From NCBI GenBank assembly GCA_019914995.1, contig CM034137.1, forward strand, positions 6,413,155 to 6,477,154: 64,000 nucleotides of DNA, read 5' to 3'. Shown here piece by piece: positions 1 to 11,752 of the stretch. The position numbers and the translations under genes are program-made. The DNA is from Acanthochlamys bracteata. Taxonomy: Eukaryota > Streptophyta > Magnoliopsida > Pandanales > Velloziaceae. Below the pieces are notes generated by a model, which saw only the letters and a program-made list of their open reading frames with translations, was not told the origin of the DNA and did not search any database. Each line of letters begins with the position of its first letter. The stretch's first letter is position 1.

Positions 1-336
1 AAAACTTAGGTTTAGTTAAAATCAAATACATACATAAAGCAAACAACTTATTTAGCTTATTTTCTTGCCAAATCAAATTAAAATAACACTATATAAGTAT
101 CTTACATTTGGAAGTATATAACTTTGTCTTACTGTTTACTTGGCAAACCTACACATGGATAGGAAAATATACTATTTTTTCTTTTCCCCTGAACGGCAAC
201 ACCAAATAAACACGAGAGAATTTCTCAAAATTTTAGAGTTCCTAACAATAACTCCAGGGTTTTCTTGCACACCATATAGCTTTTAAAAAATTAAGAAAAC
301 TAACAACTTCATAAATTGATGTACCGACTTGTTAGA

Positions 337-373
337 GGGGAGGGGGGTGGAGGGGGGAGGGAGGGAGGGAGGA
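337..373 (+). other. G-rich tract, possible G-quadruplex
   Basis: At least six runs of three to six G separated by one to three bases lie in 37 bases. This fits the usual G-quadruplex pattern on the + strand. It lies in presumed intron DNA of the kinase/PP2C gene. Whether it folds is inference. Confidence 0.5.
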
Positions 374-1544
374 GAGAGAGTAAATTTAGGATATGTCAAA
401 TTGTCCGGTTTGAACAAATAATAGACAGGTGCAGGTGTAACCCCATCTGACTATATAGATCATTTAGGGTTCATAGCGCAAGCGATAAATTCGTTAGGGT
501 AGAATACCTAAATATAATAACTCAAATATTCCAAGTATTAGTAGAACTTTATATATATATATTTTTGAACATATCAATTCGAGGTTGATAGCAACTTATA
601 TTATTCATTATAAGTTGTACAACTATTAAGAGAATACTTGATTTGATATTGAATGATGTGTAACATGTAATGCCTACGGATGTGCACATGAGTCCTTTGA
701 AATGGATATGCCTCAGAATTACTTTGCATTCATCAAGACATGTAACCATATCAATTCTAGTGTTTCAAATTATTGATCTGTGGCCAATCCTCTGGGCTAC
801 CTTCATTGGGCTTCTACTATTTGGACTATTTCCAATCAGGACCAGGACCCTACCATGTTTCCTAAAACTTTATTACCTCTCATATAAGTATATTAAGAAT
901 GTGGGAAAGTCTAATGGCTGCGCATTCTTGGATCCATGTGTGTGAAGAAATGTAGTAATAGCAAGAACGTCATGATCATATATTTACAGATGCACGCATG
1001 TCATATAGAAGTTACATGTCAGTCCACATGATCTTCATCACTCAATGCATGAAACTCTGAGTAAAGAATGAAGCAAAACATATGATTTTGTTTCGACTTG
1101 TAATCTTTTCAGACATGCTTATTAAATGAATTTTCTATTGATGGTGAACCGCTTAAAACTTTTCAGAAGTGAATGAAATTCTAGGTTTTGTACTTATTTA
1201 TTTTGTAATTTGTTTGAGTGTTTAGAAGAGTTTAACATACGCAATGTACACTTTTCAAGTATCCTTTGGGGGTATGATGGTTGATCACCCTAATGTGTTA
1301 GAGGAGTAACCTGAGTTGTTATTGTGTCTGATAGTCCACTCATTCACTTGGGCTTACGCTAATGCGTCTATGCTTTCTAATAAGTTTGCATCAGTGAGCC
1401 CTTTCTTAGCATTACGTAATTTTTCTCATGTTAATCTTCTTGTACTATACCCAAGAAAATTAGCTGATGTCTATTATTTAAATATTCTTGGATGCATCTA
1501 TCTTTGAGAAATATAATAGCAAAAGATCAAAGATGTATAAATTA

Positions 1545-1909
1545 GGACCTGTTTTAGATAGTTGGAAAAACTTTTTCATGATAATTTGACAGAATTGTAT
1601 CAAATCAAATAAATCATATGGTTTTAAAACCATGAAAGTATTTGGATGTAGTGGTCTTAATCTAGCATTGCCAGAGTTGATACTTTTTATCTATGTCAAT
1701 GTGCTTGTGGCATGCTTTAAATGCTAATAGTTGTGGTATAAAAAAAGATATCCCAACCCAAAGTGTTTCAAAACTATCGTATTTGAGGATTCCCATGGTC
1801 ATGTAACCATGGTTTGTCTTCCCAAGCTTATGTTTTGAATACCATGATAGTTTAGTGAATACCATGATCGGTCCTTACTGAACACCTCAACAACCATCCA
1901 AGCAAAGCC
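1545..1909. mobile_element. Tourist-like (PIF/Harbinger) MITE, 365 bp
   Basis: The left end reads GGACCTGTTTTAGATAGTTG and the reverse complement of the right end reads GGCTTTGCTTGGATGGTTGT. These are imperfect terminal inverted repeats of the Tourist type. Both ends are flanked by TTA (1542-1544 and 1910-1912), the 3-bp target duplication of PIF/Harbinger elements. No coding capacity is seen. It lies in presumed intron sequence of the kinase/PP2C gene. Confidence 0.6.
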
Positions 1910-2033
1910 TTAGTATTGTTATGGTTATAATACTGGCATTCATGCCATAGTTCATCTTAACCTATTTCCTCAAGCTATTTTGACAGATAAAGGTTGGTAG
2001 TGGGTTTCTAATTTTGTTTTGTAATTTTCACAG

Positions 2034-5000
2034 TGAGCTGCTTACAGGTGTTGTACCCTATACGGATTTACGAACAGAAGCTCAGGTGTCACTTGTTCTC
2101 TGTTTTAAATCTGGCAGTTGGCTGCTTCTTAGCTATTTCATTCAATGTGTCTTCTGACTCTCTAGATAATTACTGTACTTTCCTATTGGTTATGGACTTT
2201 GTTTTAAAGTCATCTAAGATACTGAATCCTATTTTGCTATAGGCACATACGGTGCTTGAAATGAGGTATACTGAGCAACAACTTACTGCAGCAGTTGTAT
2301 CCCAAGGACTGCGTCCTGCCTTAGCTTGTTCTGAGGCTGGTATACCATCAAGGTTGCTCTCACTTATCCAAAAGTCTTGGGACCCGAATCCCCTTAACAG
2401 ACCTTCATTTGTTGATATTGTTGATGAGATTGATTCAATCGTGAAGTATGATATGAAGTTTGATGATGTGGAAATTTTATCTGGAAAAGCAACGCCCTGC
2501 ATTGCTGAACATGATAGTACTAAGAGAATGCATAATGTTCTCGATGATGTTAACTGGTATACCCAAGGAGAAAGATTACCGATGTTACTGCAGAATGCTG
2601 GTGCATCACATTCAACACTATGGTCGTCATATGTGAGGCTTCATCAGCAATACCAACCAACATTGTCTTGGGGATCTTTTGCAATATGTGGAAGAAGGGA
2701 TACAATGGAAGATACACATTTTATGCTTCCACAAATGTGCAATGAGGAGGATGTATATGCCTTTGGAATATTTGATGGTCATCGAGGTATATTTCCAATA
2801 CTATATTTTTGGGTTTGGGTTTATTTCTGCAAACTTGAGGCATAGTCTGCTTGATCTCCAGGTGCAGCTGCTGCTGAGTTTTCTGCTCGAGTGCTGCCTG
2901 GCTTTCTTCAGAAATTTGCTTATAAATCTAGGTAGCCTCAGCATTCATCGACCAAAACTGTCAATATTATGATTTTTTATCTGGCTGTACCTTCCCTTTC
3001 TCATACAGCACGCTGATCATAATGCAGTCCATCACAAGCACTTTTGGAGGCATTTCTAGAGACCGATGCTGTATTTAGAGATACGTTTCGAATTCATAGA
3101 AAAATTCAGAAAATTCTTGAGAGAGATCAGCATCCTGGTTGCACAGCAGTTGCTTCGCTGATAGTCGGAAACAACCTTTTTGTTGCAAATGCTGGTGATT
3201 GCCGTACTATTTTATGCCGTTCTGGACAACCTTACTCTATGAGTAAGGTATGCTATGGTTTGCTAGAATGGTTCGGCAAGATCTTTGCTCCTTTGCCATA
3301 AGTTGATATTAAATTGTTCCATTAGTTTTTCCTTTCATCATTTCTCTTTGCTGACCCAAACAAGTACTGTCTAGGATCATATTGCAAGCTGTCCAGACGA
3401 AAGACAACGAGTTATGCAAGAAGGTACTGAAGTGAAATGGCAAGTTGATACATGGAGGGTGGGTCAGGCCGGTCTTCAGGTGATCAATAGCATTCTTACA
3501 TTTTTGTGATGAATAGTTACATGAGCCATGGTTGGAAACTTGCCGCATTTATTGAGAGAGCTCAGTCCAACAGTTTGGTTGACCGAATTGTTATGGTCTT
3601 TTTCTTTTTTCTTTTTTCTTTTTTTTTTTTTTTTGATCTAAATACTTTGGTGCTTGGTAATCTAGTGATATCATTTGTTCGAAGCTAGAATCTCTTTGTA
3701 AACAGAAACTGCTATGTTGTGCCAAATTAAAAACTACATTCACATGCTCAACCTTTGGTGATAGAATTTTGTTATCGAGTCTGTTAGATTCATGCATGCA
3801 TGGTAATTATGAGATAGCTTCAGCCCAAATACACTTGTTACCATTTCTACTCAAGTTAGTTTTTGACCTTTGGTCATGAGTGAACCAATACTGTGGAGGC
3901 CCTATCCACAGGCATATGCTTTCAAAGACCAAAATGACTCTTATAATAGTAGCTGCAGCTCTTCTAGAGATAACTCCAGGTGATCGTGCAATTTGTAACA
4001 CCAACTGGTGGTGAATTATCCTGCAAGGTACCTGGAGTTCAGTAGTCAGTAGGTAAATTAATGTTGAATTGTGGTATCCTACGTTAAGAAATTACAGAAG
4101 ACATTGTCTTTAGAGATTAAGTTAAACTATAGACATGAATTTTAAAGTTGTAATACTTTATATAGCATTATCTAACACATGTTTGCTTAATTCTAGTATC
4201 TGACCAAAAGCTTTGAAAGTCCTTTAGTTTTCAAATATATTTTTCAATTAGGACAAAAATGGCTTGCCTACTTCATCCTTTTTTTGTTACACTAAATGTT
4301 GATTCTGACTTTGTTGAGTATCCCTAGGAAGTAGGATTCGTGCAATTTCCTTAAGGAATATTTATTTCCACAGCAAGTAGATGAAGAGCTCATTATCTTA
4401 TCCAACATAAACTTGATTCAAAAACCTGATTAATATGTTTCATAACATTATACATGAAAGCAGCTGATAAATAGCAAGTATATTTTGATCCTTTAGCAAG
4501 CATCCTATATACCATTTTACTTGGAAACAAACTATCGTAGGAGTTATCAATGTAATTGTCGCATTTTATAAATAAGAATCTTGAATTGGTGCAGTGGAAA
4601 ACATAAAGTCCTTACAGTAGTTTAACATGAATAATAATTTGATGTCTTTGTGAAATATCAATTGTTGAATTCCTGCTCTGGCATTAAGCTTTGCATCTAT
4701 TTGACTAATTACTATGTGTTAGGTGACACGCTCAATCGGAGATGATGATCTGAAGCCAGCTGTGACAGCAAAACCTGAGATTATTGAGACTTCTCTGTCA
4801 GAAGATGATGAATTCATGGTATCATTATTACATCTGAGTTCCTTGAACATGGTCCCTTGGACATAGTATCACTTGTGCTCTCCTTGAACCTGATTTTCCT
4901 GTCGGTGTGTGTCAATGCTACTGTCATTTAGTCTGTCCTTAACTTTAGCACCATTGTACTTGGTTCTCTTAATATGTAAAATTTATCTTTTTTATTTGTG

Positions 5001-5286
5001 CAATCACTTTGATAGGCCTATTAGCTCGTCTATGAAGATTATTTACCTTATGGATTGAGCTACATGTTTTTAAGTGGTGATCTCTCTCCAGGTAATGGCG
5101 AGTGATGGGCTATGGGATGTTCTAAGCAATGAGGATGTGGTTTCTATCGTCAAAAACACTGTCAAGGAGCCATCAATGTGTTCCAAGAGGTTGGTTACTG
5201 AAGCTGCTGAACGTGGCAGCAAGGACAACATTACAGTGATTGTTGTATTTCTGCGCCCAGTTTCTACCGCTGAGAGGATTTATTAA
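2034..5286 (+). CDS. Protein kinase and PP2C-like fusion protein, 3' part (426 residues seen)
   Basis: Seven exons join in frame: 2034-2085, 2243-2786, 2862-2931, 3028-3247, 3375-3479, 4723-4818 and 5092-5286. All introns are GT-AG. The first ~100 residues are the end of a protein kinase lobe (ELLTGVVPYTDL, then SWDPNPLNRPSF). The rest is a PP2C phosphatase with its ordered motifs: RDTMED, FGIFDGHRG, GCTAVASLIVGNNLFVANAGD, TRSIGDDD, MASDGLWDVL and RGSKDNITVIVV. The aspartates that bind the two metal ions in PP2C enzymes are therefore present. This domain order matches the plant family typified by Arabidopsis At2g40860. The family would remove phosphate from Ser/Thr; the kinase half is often suspected to be weak or inactive, and its active site is outside the window. 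The 5' end is missing. Signalling role is inference. Family assignment is firm, the upstream structure unknown. Confidence 0.9.
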
Positions 5287-8200
5287 TTCAATTTGAAGGT
5301 ACCATCACTTCTATGCGTATGTTTCAATTTGAGAACTACAATGTTGAGGCTATTCTCTGGAGCTTATAATCATTCTTGCTGAAAGCCATGGTGATCTGCA
5401 TCTAAATATATATACAGTTGCTGCTAGGCACCTTTTTTTTTTTTTTTTTTTTGAGCACTCATATTTTTCATTGGTTGTAACAGAAGTGGGCATGAATTAG
5501 CACAGCACAAGCACAATCTTTCTTGTTCTTGATTACTAGTACTTTTTATCTCTATTGAGAATAAAATTCTTTATTCTTTTTCGCCCATTGATATTACTCA
5601 AGTGAATTATGTTAATCTTGGTTGAGGTGTTAACTGGTGGAGGGATCATTGAGATTAATGTCTTGTTACGAGACTGAAAATTAAGGGTTACGTAAGTGAT
5701 TAGGAATTATTATGCTCAAACTTAGAAGATGACTAGCATTAGGGTAAGTAAACTATGGAAGAAAAGAGGAAGTAAAAATTAATGATAAAAATAAAATATA
5801 ATACTATAAATAAATAAGAAGGGAATAAACTGTAAACTTGGTTGAGGTTCAGTTTTTTCTCAAATATTTTTTTTTAATTTTTAATTTTACATTTTTCAAT
5901 ACATATTTTATAAATATATAAAAAATTTATTTAAAAATTTAAAAAATATATAAAAATTTTACGAAATGAGATTTTTTTATTTTATATTTTATTATTTTTT
6001 TAAAAATAAAAAAATATAATTTGTTTTTTTAAAAAAATAAAAATATTTTTTATTTTAAAAAAATTTTATTTTATAAATACTTCTGAACAGCCCAGAAAGA
6101 GGGGATAGCCACAGTTGACGTTGATGATGTTATCAAAATAGAACGACGGAGTAGGGCGTTGCTTTTTAAATATTTATTATTCTAACTAAATATTTTTATT
6201 TTTTAATAAATTTTACAGTTTTTATAATTTTTTAATTTAAATATGTAGGAAAATCGTGCGTCATACAATTTTATAAGTATAATTTTTAATTTTGAGATAC
6301 AAAAAAGTTAATTTTATTTTAAAAAATTTTTATTTTAAAAAAGTTTTATTTTATAACTATTTTCAAAACGTGTTCTCCAATGCAAGGTTAGAACGGACAC
6401 GAAATTTTTGGGTACAGCTATAGTTTCATTAAAATATATAAATACAACTCCGTTGGGTTGGATCAAAAAAAATATTGAACAACAGATCTAGGGGCGTTCG
6501 AGATTACATTTCCCAAATATTTTATTTTAATTTTAATTATATATTTTTTAATATATATTTTATAAATATTAAAAAATTTATTTAAAATTTAGAAAATATA
6601 AAAAAATTTTACATAGTAAAATTTTTTTATTGCATATATATATTTATTATTTTTTTGAAATAAAAAAATAAAGCTTATTTTTTAAAAAAATAAAAATATT
6701 TTCATTCTAAAAAAAATTTTTTTTTTAAGTACTTTCAAACACCATCCTACAATAGTTTATTGAAAAGCAAAACCATCTATAATATTTGAAAACGTTAGGA
6801 TCATGCACAAGCTTCTGCCTTGAGTACACAGGAGATTGCAAAGAAAGCATTCATGACAAACCGAGGATGAAGAAATAAGGCAAGGCATGAGTTCCAGCAA
6901 ACTCAATGAGAGAAAGTAGCAAAACCTATCTAAAAATGAAGTTCAAATAATATCAAATTCCTAACTCCTCTCCTAAAATCATCTTACATTTGTTTTGTTT
7001 GAGCAAAGCCAAATAACAAAACAAATGTCTATTATCGTGGTAGGAAATCTAACATCAAAATAAGCAACTGACCTATGCTCTTAAATATATGCATGGGGTT
7101 AGTAATGCATAGTGAACTAAGAATGAAGTCTATGCCGGAATATAAGAGATTTCTATCCAAAAAATCATCTGGTAACTAAAGCGTAGTATCTAATTTGTTT
7201 GCTTTTTTAGCAATTGACAGGATAAGTTACTAAATCTTGATGGTTGTAGTCTTTCGTCACTAAAAGGACGTTTCGCTTAGCTTATCAAGTGCTTTCACTC
7301 CAAAACAAAGCGCCTCATTTTTTTCAATAAATATTCTCAAATATTTTATAGAATTATTTTAAAAAAAATTTAAAATATAAAAAATCTATTCCTAAAATTT
7401 TTATATGTATAATTTTATTTTTTAAAATAAAAAAATCAAGCTCATTTCTAAAAAATCTCTAAAATATTTTTTATTCTAAAAAAAACTTCTTATTATAGAC
7501 ACTTTAAATATTCCCTGCACTATTTGTTGACAAAAGCCTTGAACGAATAGTTGTTTACTGGCAATTATTTTTTTTAGATAAAAAAATTAAGCTCGTTTTA
7601 AAAAAACTTTCATAATATTTTAAAAAATTCTTAATATAGACACTCCTGGAGTGAATAGTTGTTTACTGGTAAAATAATAGTTGTTTAGCTTTAGCTATCA
7701 ACAAATCTGGTTTGTATTGGGTGGCTAAATATGGTGTTTAGCAACCAAGTAATGTGGTAAGGTTAGTAGCAGAACTTTAATCAACAGCCATTTATAACTT
7801 TTTAGCAACCACGCATAGTAATAGTTACAACTTTCAATACATCACTGGTATACATTCAGGCATTTAATACCATAACTCAAATTACTAATTCACAATTCGA
7901 GTAAGAGAATATTATTCAGCAAATCTTAGTAGAGAGTATATTAACTCTAAATGTTTTTCAAACCAATTCAATACCTTCTCACAAAACGATAATCAAAATA
8001 CGTAGATCATTCTTCAAAATGATATTTTACTTGCAGCGAGGGTACAAAACCTGCAAGAGAATAACATAATTGTGCGAGAATCAATTACTTGAAACAAGCA
8101 ACAAAACTCAGACAGTATTTTGAAAAAATAAGAGTTTGCCAAAGATCACTAAAATCTCTTACGTTAGCTAATAGTCAATACATATTAATCTAGGATAATA

Positions 8201-8308
8201 ATAGATATTCTACATAAAATTGCTAAGATCATGTTTAGGTCATGAATCTATAAAGCAAATCTTTGACACTCCCTTTTCAGGATTGATTCTCTGTAAACCA
8301 ACAATCTC
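5287..8308. repeat. AT-rich intergenic DNA with copies of a ~240-bp dispersed repeat
   Basis: After the kinase/PP2C stop codon comes a 3' UTR-like stretch with a poly-T run near 5432-5453. No gene is seen. Blocks at about 5850-6090, 6490-6745 and 7300-7510 share the same order of AT-rich segments. A TTTTATAAAT-type core leads into ATAAAAATTTTA-type DNA, then AAATAAAAAAAT, and ends with a CTTTCAAAC or TTCTGAAC edge. The 6490-6745 copy has inverted GGCGTTCGAG/GGTGTTTGAA edges, suggesting a short non-autonomous DNA element. Related copies lie at 9215-9463 and 54090-54335. Confidence 0.5.
7545..7669. repeat. 17-bp direct repeat flanking an AT-rich fragment
   Basis: GAATAGTTGTTTACTGG occurs exactly at 7545-7561 and again at 7653-7669, 108 bp apart. 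The DNA between looks like a short copy of the AT-rich dispersed repeat found nearby. It could be a local duplication or an insertion scar. Confidence 0.55.
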
Positions 8309-8311
8309 TTA

Positions 8312-8971
8312 GACTTTGTTTGGATGATAGATAGACATGAGAAATAATGGTGAAGTAAATCATTTTCTTATGTCTACCTACCGTTTGGTAACATATCATT
8401 AATGAAAAAGATGGAGAATTATTTCCCATCCTTTCCACCGTTTAGTAGATAATGGTGATAAGAGAAAAGCAATTGCTTTCCCTTTTGTCTTTTTATTTTT
8501 TAAAATTTTTTTATAATTTAATATTTAATATTTTTAAATTAAGATATATTATTTTTTATTATAATAATTTAAAATTTTTTATATTTATTTAATTTTAATT
8601 CGTGAGGAAATAATAAAATTATATGATTAGTTTTTATATTTAATAATTGATATAATTTTAGATTAATATAAAAAAATTAATTTAAACGTTATATTAATAA
8701 AGTTTATTTAGAATTATATTATAAATTAGTTAAAGTTATATTAATTAAAGTAATATTAATATAAATAAATAAAGGCATTTGAGTTTTTTATAAAAAATTT
8801 ACTTTTATTACTTATTTATTTATCCATCTATCCAAATATAGTTAATTTATTACCCTCACTATATATCCAAACATCGTAAGATCAATTAACTATATTTTCT
8901 ATCTGCCCTCTTATTATTTTTCCTATCCGTTATCTTACTTTTATTTTTTACCTATGAATCCAAACATATCC
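8312..8971. mobile_element. Tourist-like MITE, 660 bp, flanked by TTA
   Basis: The left end is GACTTTGTTTGGATGATAG and the reverse complement of the right end is GGATATGTTTGGATTCATAG, sharing TGTTTGGAT. TTA lies on each side (8309-8311 and 8972-8974), as expected for PIF/Harbinger insertion. The interior is AT-rich with no open frame. Its ends resemble those of the complete Harbinger element at 11161-16831 (GACTGTGTTTGGATTAGG at its right end), so that element or a relative may have moved it. That link is inference. Confidence 0.6.
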
Positions 8972-8974
8972 TTA

Positions 8975-9668
8975 ATCTTCCAATAGACAACTCAAACTTG
9001 AGATGGAATAACAAACTTTGTGAGAATTTAGAAGTAGTGTAAATCGATTTCAAAGGTTTTGATGTTCAATTTGAACATCAAAATTTTAAAAGAAATTGCT
9101 TAGGGTCTGCTCGGATAAGTATTGTAATCTGCATAATACCATGGTGTTTTCAAGAATATTATGATATTAAGATCACCCAGGTAAAAATATGGTTGCCAAA
9201 GCATTATATGGTACTAAGGAGATGCTCGAGAGTACTTTTAAAAATTAATTTTTTTGAAACAAAAATATTTTAAAAATTTTTTTAAAAATAAACTATACTT
9301 TTTGACCAAAAAATAAAAATAAGTGTAACCAAATTTTACTAAATAAAACTTTTCTGTACTTTTAAAAATTTAAAACAATTCTGTAAAAAATTTTATTAAG
9401 AAACGTATAATAAAAAGTTAGAACAAAAAAGTTAGAAAAATACTTTTAAACACGACCACAAATATCCTTTGTGATTTTCAAAGCTATATTATTAGAAAAC
9501 TTAGGATATGGTATTCATTATTCAAATGCCACATCTTTTGCTGTAGAGTTATTTAATGTCAAATTAACATGCATAAATTTCGATTAACTATATCATTAAT
9601 GCTAAGCTACCGAATACATTTCTAACAACTGACACATTTTACTACGAGGAGTATATAATAGAGGTTGG
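8975..9668. other. Intergenic AT-rich DNA with a repeat copy at about 9215-9463
   Basis: No gene is seen. Near 9104 a TTA followed by GGGTCTGCTCGGATAAG looks like one end of another Tourist-type MITE, but I found no matching right end. At 9215-9463 an AT-rich copy has inverted edges, GCTCGAGAGTACTTTTAAAA on the left and CGTGTTTAAAAGTATTTT (reverse complement) on the right. It belongs to the dispersed ~240-bp family. Confidence 0.45.
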
Positions 9669-10409
9669 TCACCCTTTCCCAACTTGTACTACTAGCTTCT
9701 CGTAGGTCTTGGCTAGACGGCGAACTCCTGGCCGCCACGCATAAAGCTTAGAGAGCTCTGGTGGCGAAATAGCATTTGAAATCACACTCTTTGGCGTGCC
9801 GGTAGACATGCTCACCGTCTCCATCATACTATTCTGAAATGTACCTAATTGCCTTCGAAGGCAGAGCTCCTTTCGGGAGCAAATCTCAGCATCTTCATTC
9901 GCATCGAGCGGGAGCCGGTCAAATGTTGCGCTCGCAAAAGATGCTGCCATTACGACAACTGATCCTAAAGCCAGCAGTGGACCTACTACTATCCCTCCGA
10001 TTACCTGCCCCCGCGGTCCTGCAAGGAACACAGTGAGGCCGGTGGCTACTGCACACGGTGCCGGTGGTGGAAGGAATGAACCTACCAATGACAGAATTTC
10101 AAAGCGTCCATTTAGCGCCACAACGGCTGTGCCTGATCCAGGCTGGCGAACAGTAACATTAGCGACACAGCCGCTTCCTCCAAGCAAGCAAATACCATGA
10201 CCGTGTTCCCGCTCTAGAGATGCAACACATTGGGCAATGTCACTACCAGAACTCACCTCCACGGCGTGGGCACGGAGGGCGCCTGTGCTTTCTCTAGCAA
10301 TGACGATCGGCGGCTTCGGCCTGTTCTTGGAGCCAAACGGTCGTCCGCGTGGGCGCCGTGACGGCAACATTTGCTTGTTAGAGGCAAGTATGCTACTAGT
10401 CTTGGACAT
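9669..10409 (-). CDS. AT-hook motif nuclear-localized (AHL) protein, 246 aa
   Basis: This is a single-exon gene. Residues 17-32 hold an AT-hook (RRPRGRPFGSKNRPKPP) that grips the minor groove of AT-rich DNA. Residues ~46-165 form a PPC/DUF296 domain, including LLGGSGCVANVTVRQP and GRFEILSLVGSFLPPPAP; the GRFEILSL motif is the known contact surface for partner AHLs and other nuclear proteins. One hook plus this motif points to the intronless type I clade of AHLs, which shape growth, flowering time and organ patterning. The N-terminus is short and lacks the His-rich leader common in this clade. I chose the ATG at 10409 because the frame contains no nearby earlier ATG. A TATA box lies about 70 bp upstream. 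It converges on the kinase/PP2C gene 4.4 kb away. Target genes cannot be inferred. Confidence 0.9.
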   Translation of the reverse strand: MSKTSSILASNKQMLPSRRPRGRPFGSKNRPKPPIVIARESTGALRAHAVEVSSGSDIAQCVASLEREHGHGICLLGGSGCVANVTVRQPGSGTAVVALNGRFEILSLVGSFLPPPAPCAVATGLTVFLAGPRGQVIGGIVVGPLLALGSVVVMAASFASATFDRLPLDANEDAEICSRKELCLRRQLGTFQNSMMETVSMSTGTPKSVISNAISPPELSKLYAWRPGVRRLAKTYEKLVVQVGKG

Positions 10410-10478
10410 GGACTTGGGAAGAAATTCTGGAGCTGCAGCTGCACCAGCAATATATGAATCAATGCTGCATGAGGGTGG

Positions 10479-10488
10479 TATATATAAA
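10479..10488 (-). promoter_or_regulatory. TATA box of the AHL gene
   Basis: On the minus strand this reads TTTATATATA, about 70 bases before the AHL start codon, a normal spacing for a plant TATA box with a short 5' UTR. Confidence 0.5.
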
Positions 10489-11157
10489 TGTAAGGAATAG
10501 ATTTGGAACGTGAAATTAGATTCAGAATGATTAGGATAGTGTTAAGTAGAGAAGCAGATCTATTAATTACTATTAAATAATAGCAATGTAATATTTGGTT
10601 CTCTGCCAAACTTCCAACAGATCTCTTTCTGATCATCATGTTAATTGTCTTCCGCAACCAAATTTTATCCTTCAGTATTATATTATATTAGTAATAAGAA
10701 TGAATGATCTAGAGAAGAGATTGGTGAGAATATAGAAAACTGACAAACTACTTTTCTGTTCTTATTAAGAAACGAGGCAACCAATTCCGCTGACATTTTG
10801 TGGTGTTCGTGGATTTTTTAACTCGTTTATTTGAGGTATCTCGTTTAGAAACGAGACTTGATTTCGTCCATCTCCATGACTTGATTTCCATTGAAAGACA
10901 ATGCTTAACAACACTGTCATCATTTCTTTTCTGTTGTTTGAAGTTAGTTAACTGAACATGGAGTCAGCTACAAATATTATGGCTTTAGAATTTTGATCTC
11001 TTACACTGCAGCGCGTATTCAGAAATTTCCTTCAGCCAATTTCCATTAGATAATGTAGCTTCTTGTATATTAGTAGAATTTAGAATAATAAACTAGGTTT
11101 TAGAAATTAGAATCTCCTAATATTTATATTTTAATCCTTCTTTATTTTGTTAGCCAT
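10489..11157. other. Promoter/intergenic stretch between AHL and the Harbinger element
   Basis: I see no gene or clear repeat here. It contains the upstream region of the AHL gene. Confidence 0.4.
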
Positions 11158-11752
11158 TAATGCTGTGTTTGGATGAAGGGTTCATAAAGAAGTAGAAGCA
11201 GAAAGAAGGAAAGAGATAGGAAAAGAAGAAGAAGAAAGAGAAGAAGAAAATTTTGATAGTGTTTGGATAAATTAATAAGGAGAAGGAAGTAGAAAGATAA
11301 AAAAGACAAAAATGTCTTTGTATATGTATTTCTTTATAATAATTGAAAAAACCATGTAAATTGCATAATTATGTTTATCTTTGAGAGAAAATATGAAATC
11401 TTATTTTTATTTTGCGTAAACAATAAAAAAATATTTTTTTTCGACAACCACTGTCATAAAAAATAAAAAACAGTCAATACAAAGATGTTTCAAATTTACT
11501 TCAGTATCATTAACAAGAATAAATTACAAACCACGGTCTTATAGTTGCAAATGATATCATCAACATAATACAAACACTAATAACACATGATACAATAATA
11601 TAATGTAATATTACATAAATACTACAAATATCAATAATATATAATACAACATCAGATAATACTACATCAATATGACATCAACTAGAATAAAGTTTTCACT
11701 CCACCCGAACAAGCTACTAGCACTAGTTACTAGAAATACAATATCAACATGA

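Larger units (their letters stand above)
1..2033 (+). other. Intron-like sequence upstream of the kinase/PP2C exons; no exon found
   Basis: The first exon I can place for the kinase/PP2C gene starts at 2034 and begins with the last base of a split codon, so at least one more exon lies upstream. I could not find kinase motifs (HRD, DFG, APE) in 1-2033, so this stretch is probably a long intron with the remaining exons beyond the left edge. It holds a G-rich tract (337-373), a Tourist-like MITE (1545-1909) and a possibly decayed coding stretch around 1270-1500. The open frame at 670-945 has no recognisable motif and I do not call it a gene. Confidence 0.5.

Noticed and set aside
2170-2502. Open frame on the minus strand over a kinase/PP2C exon
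   Set aside because: It is antisense to a well-supported exon with conserved motifs and has no domain of its own.
10253-10657. 134-residue open frame overlapping the start of the AHL gene
   Set aside because: It crosses the TATA box and lies in another frame than the AT-hook; no motif.
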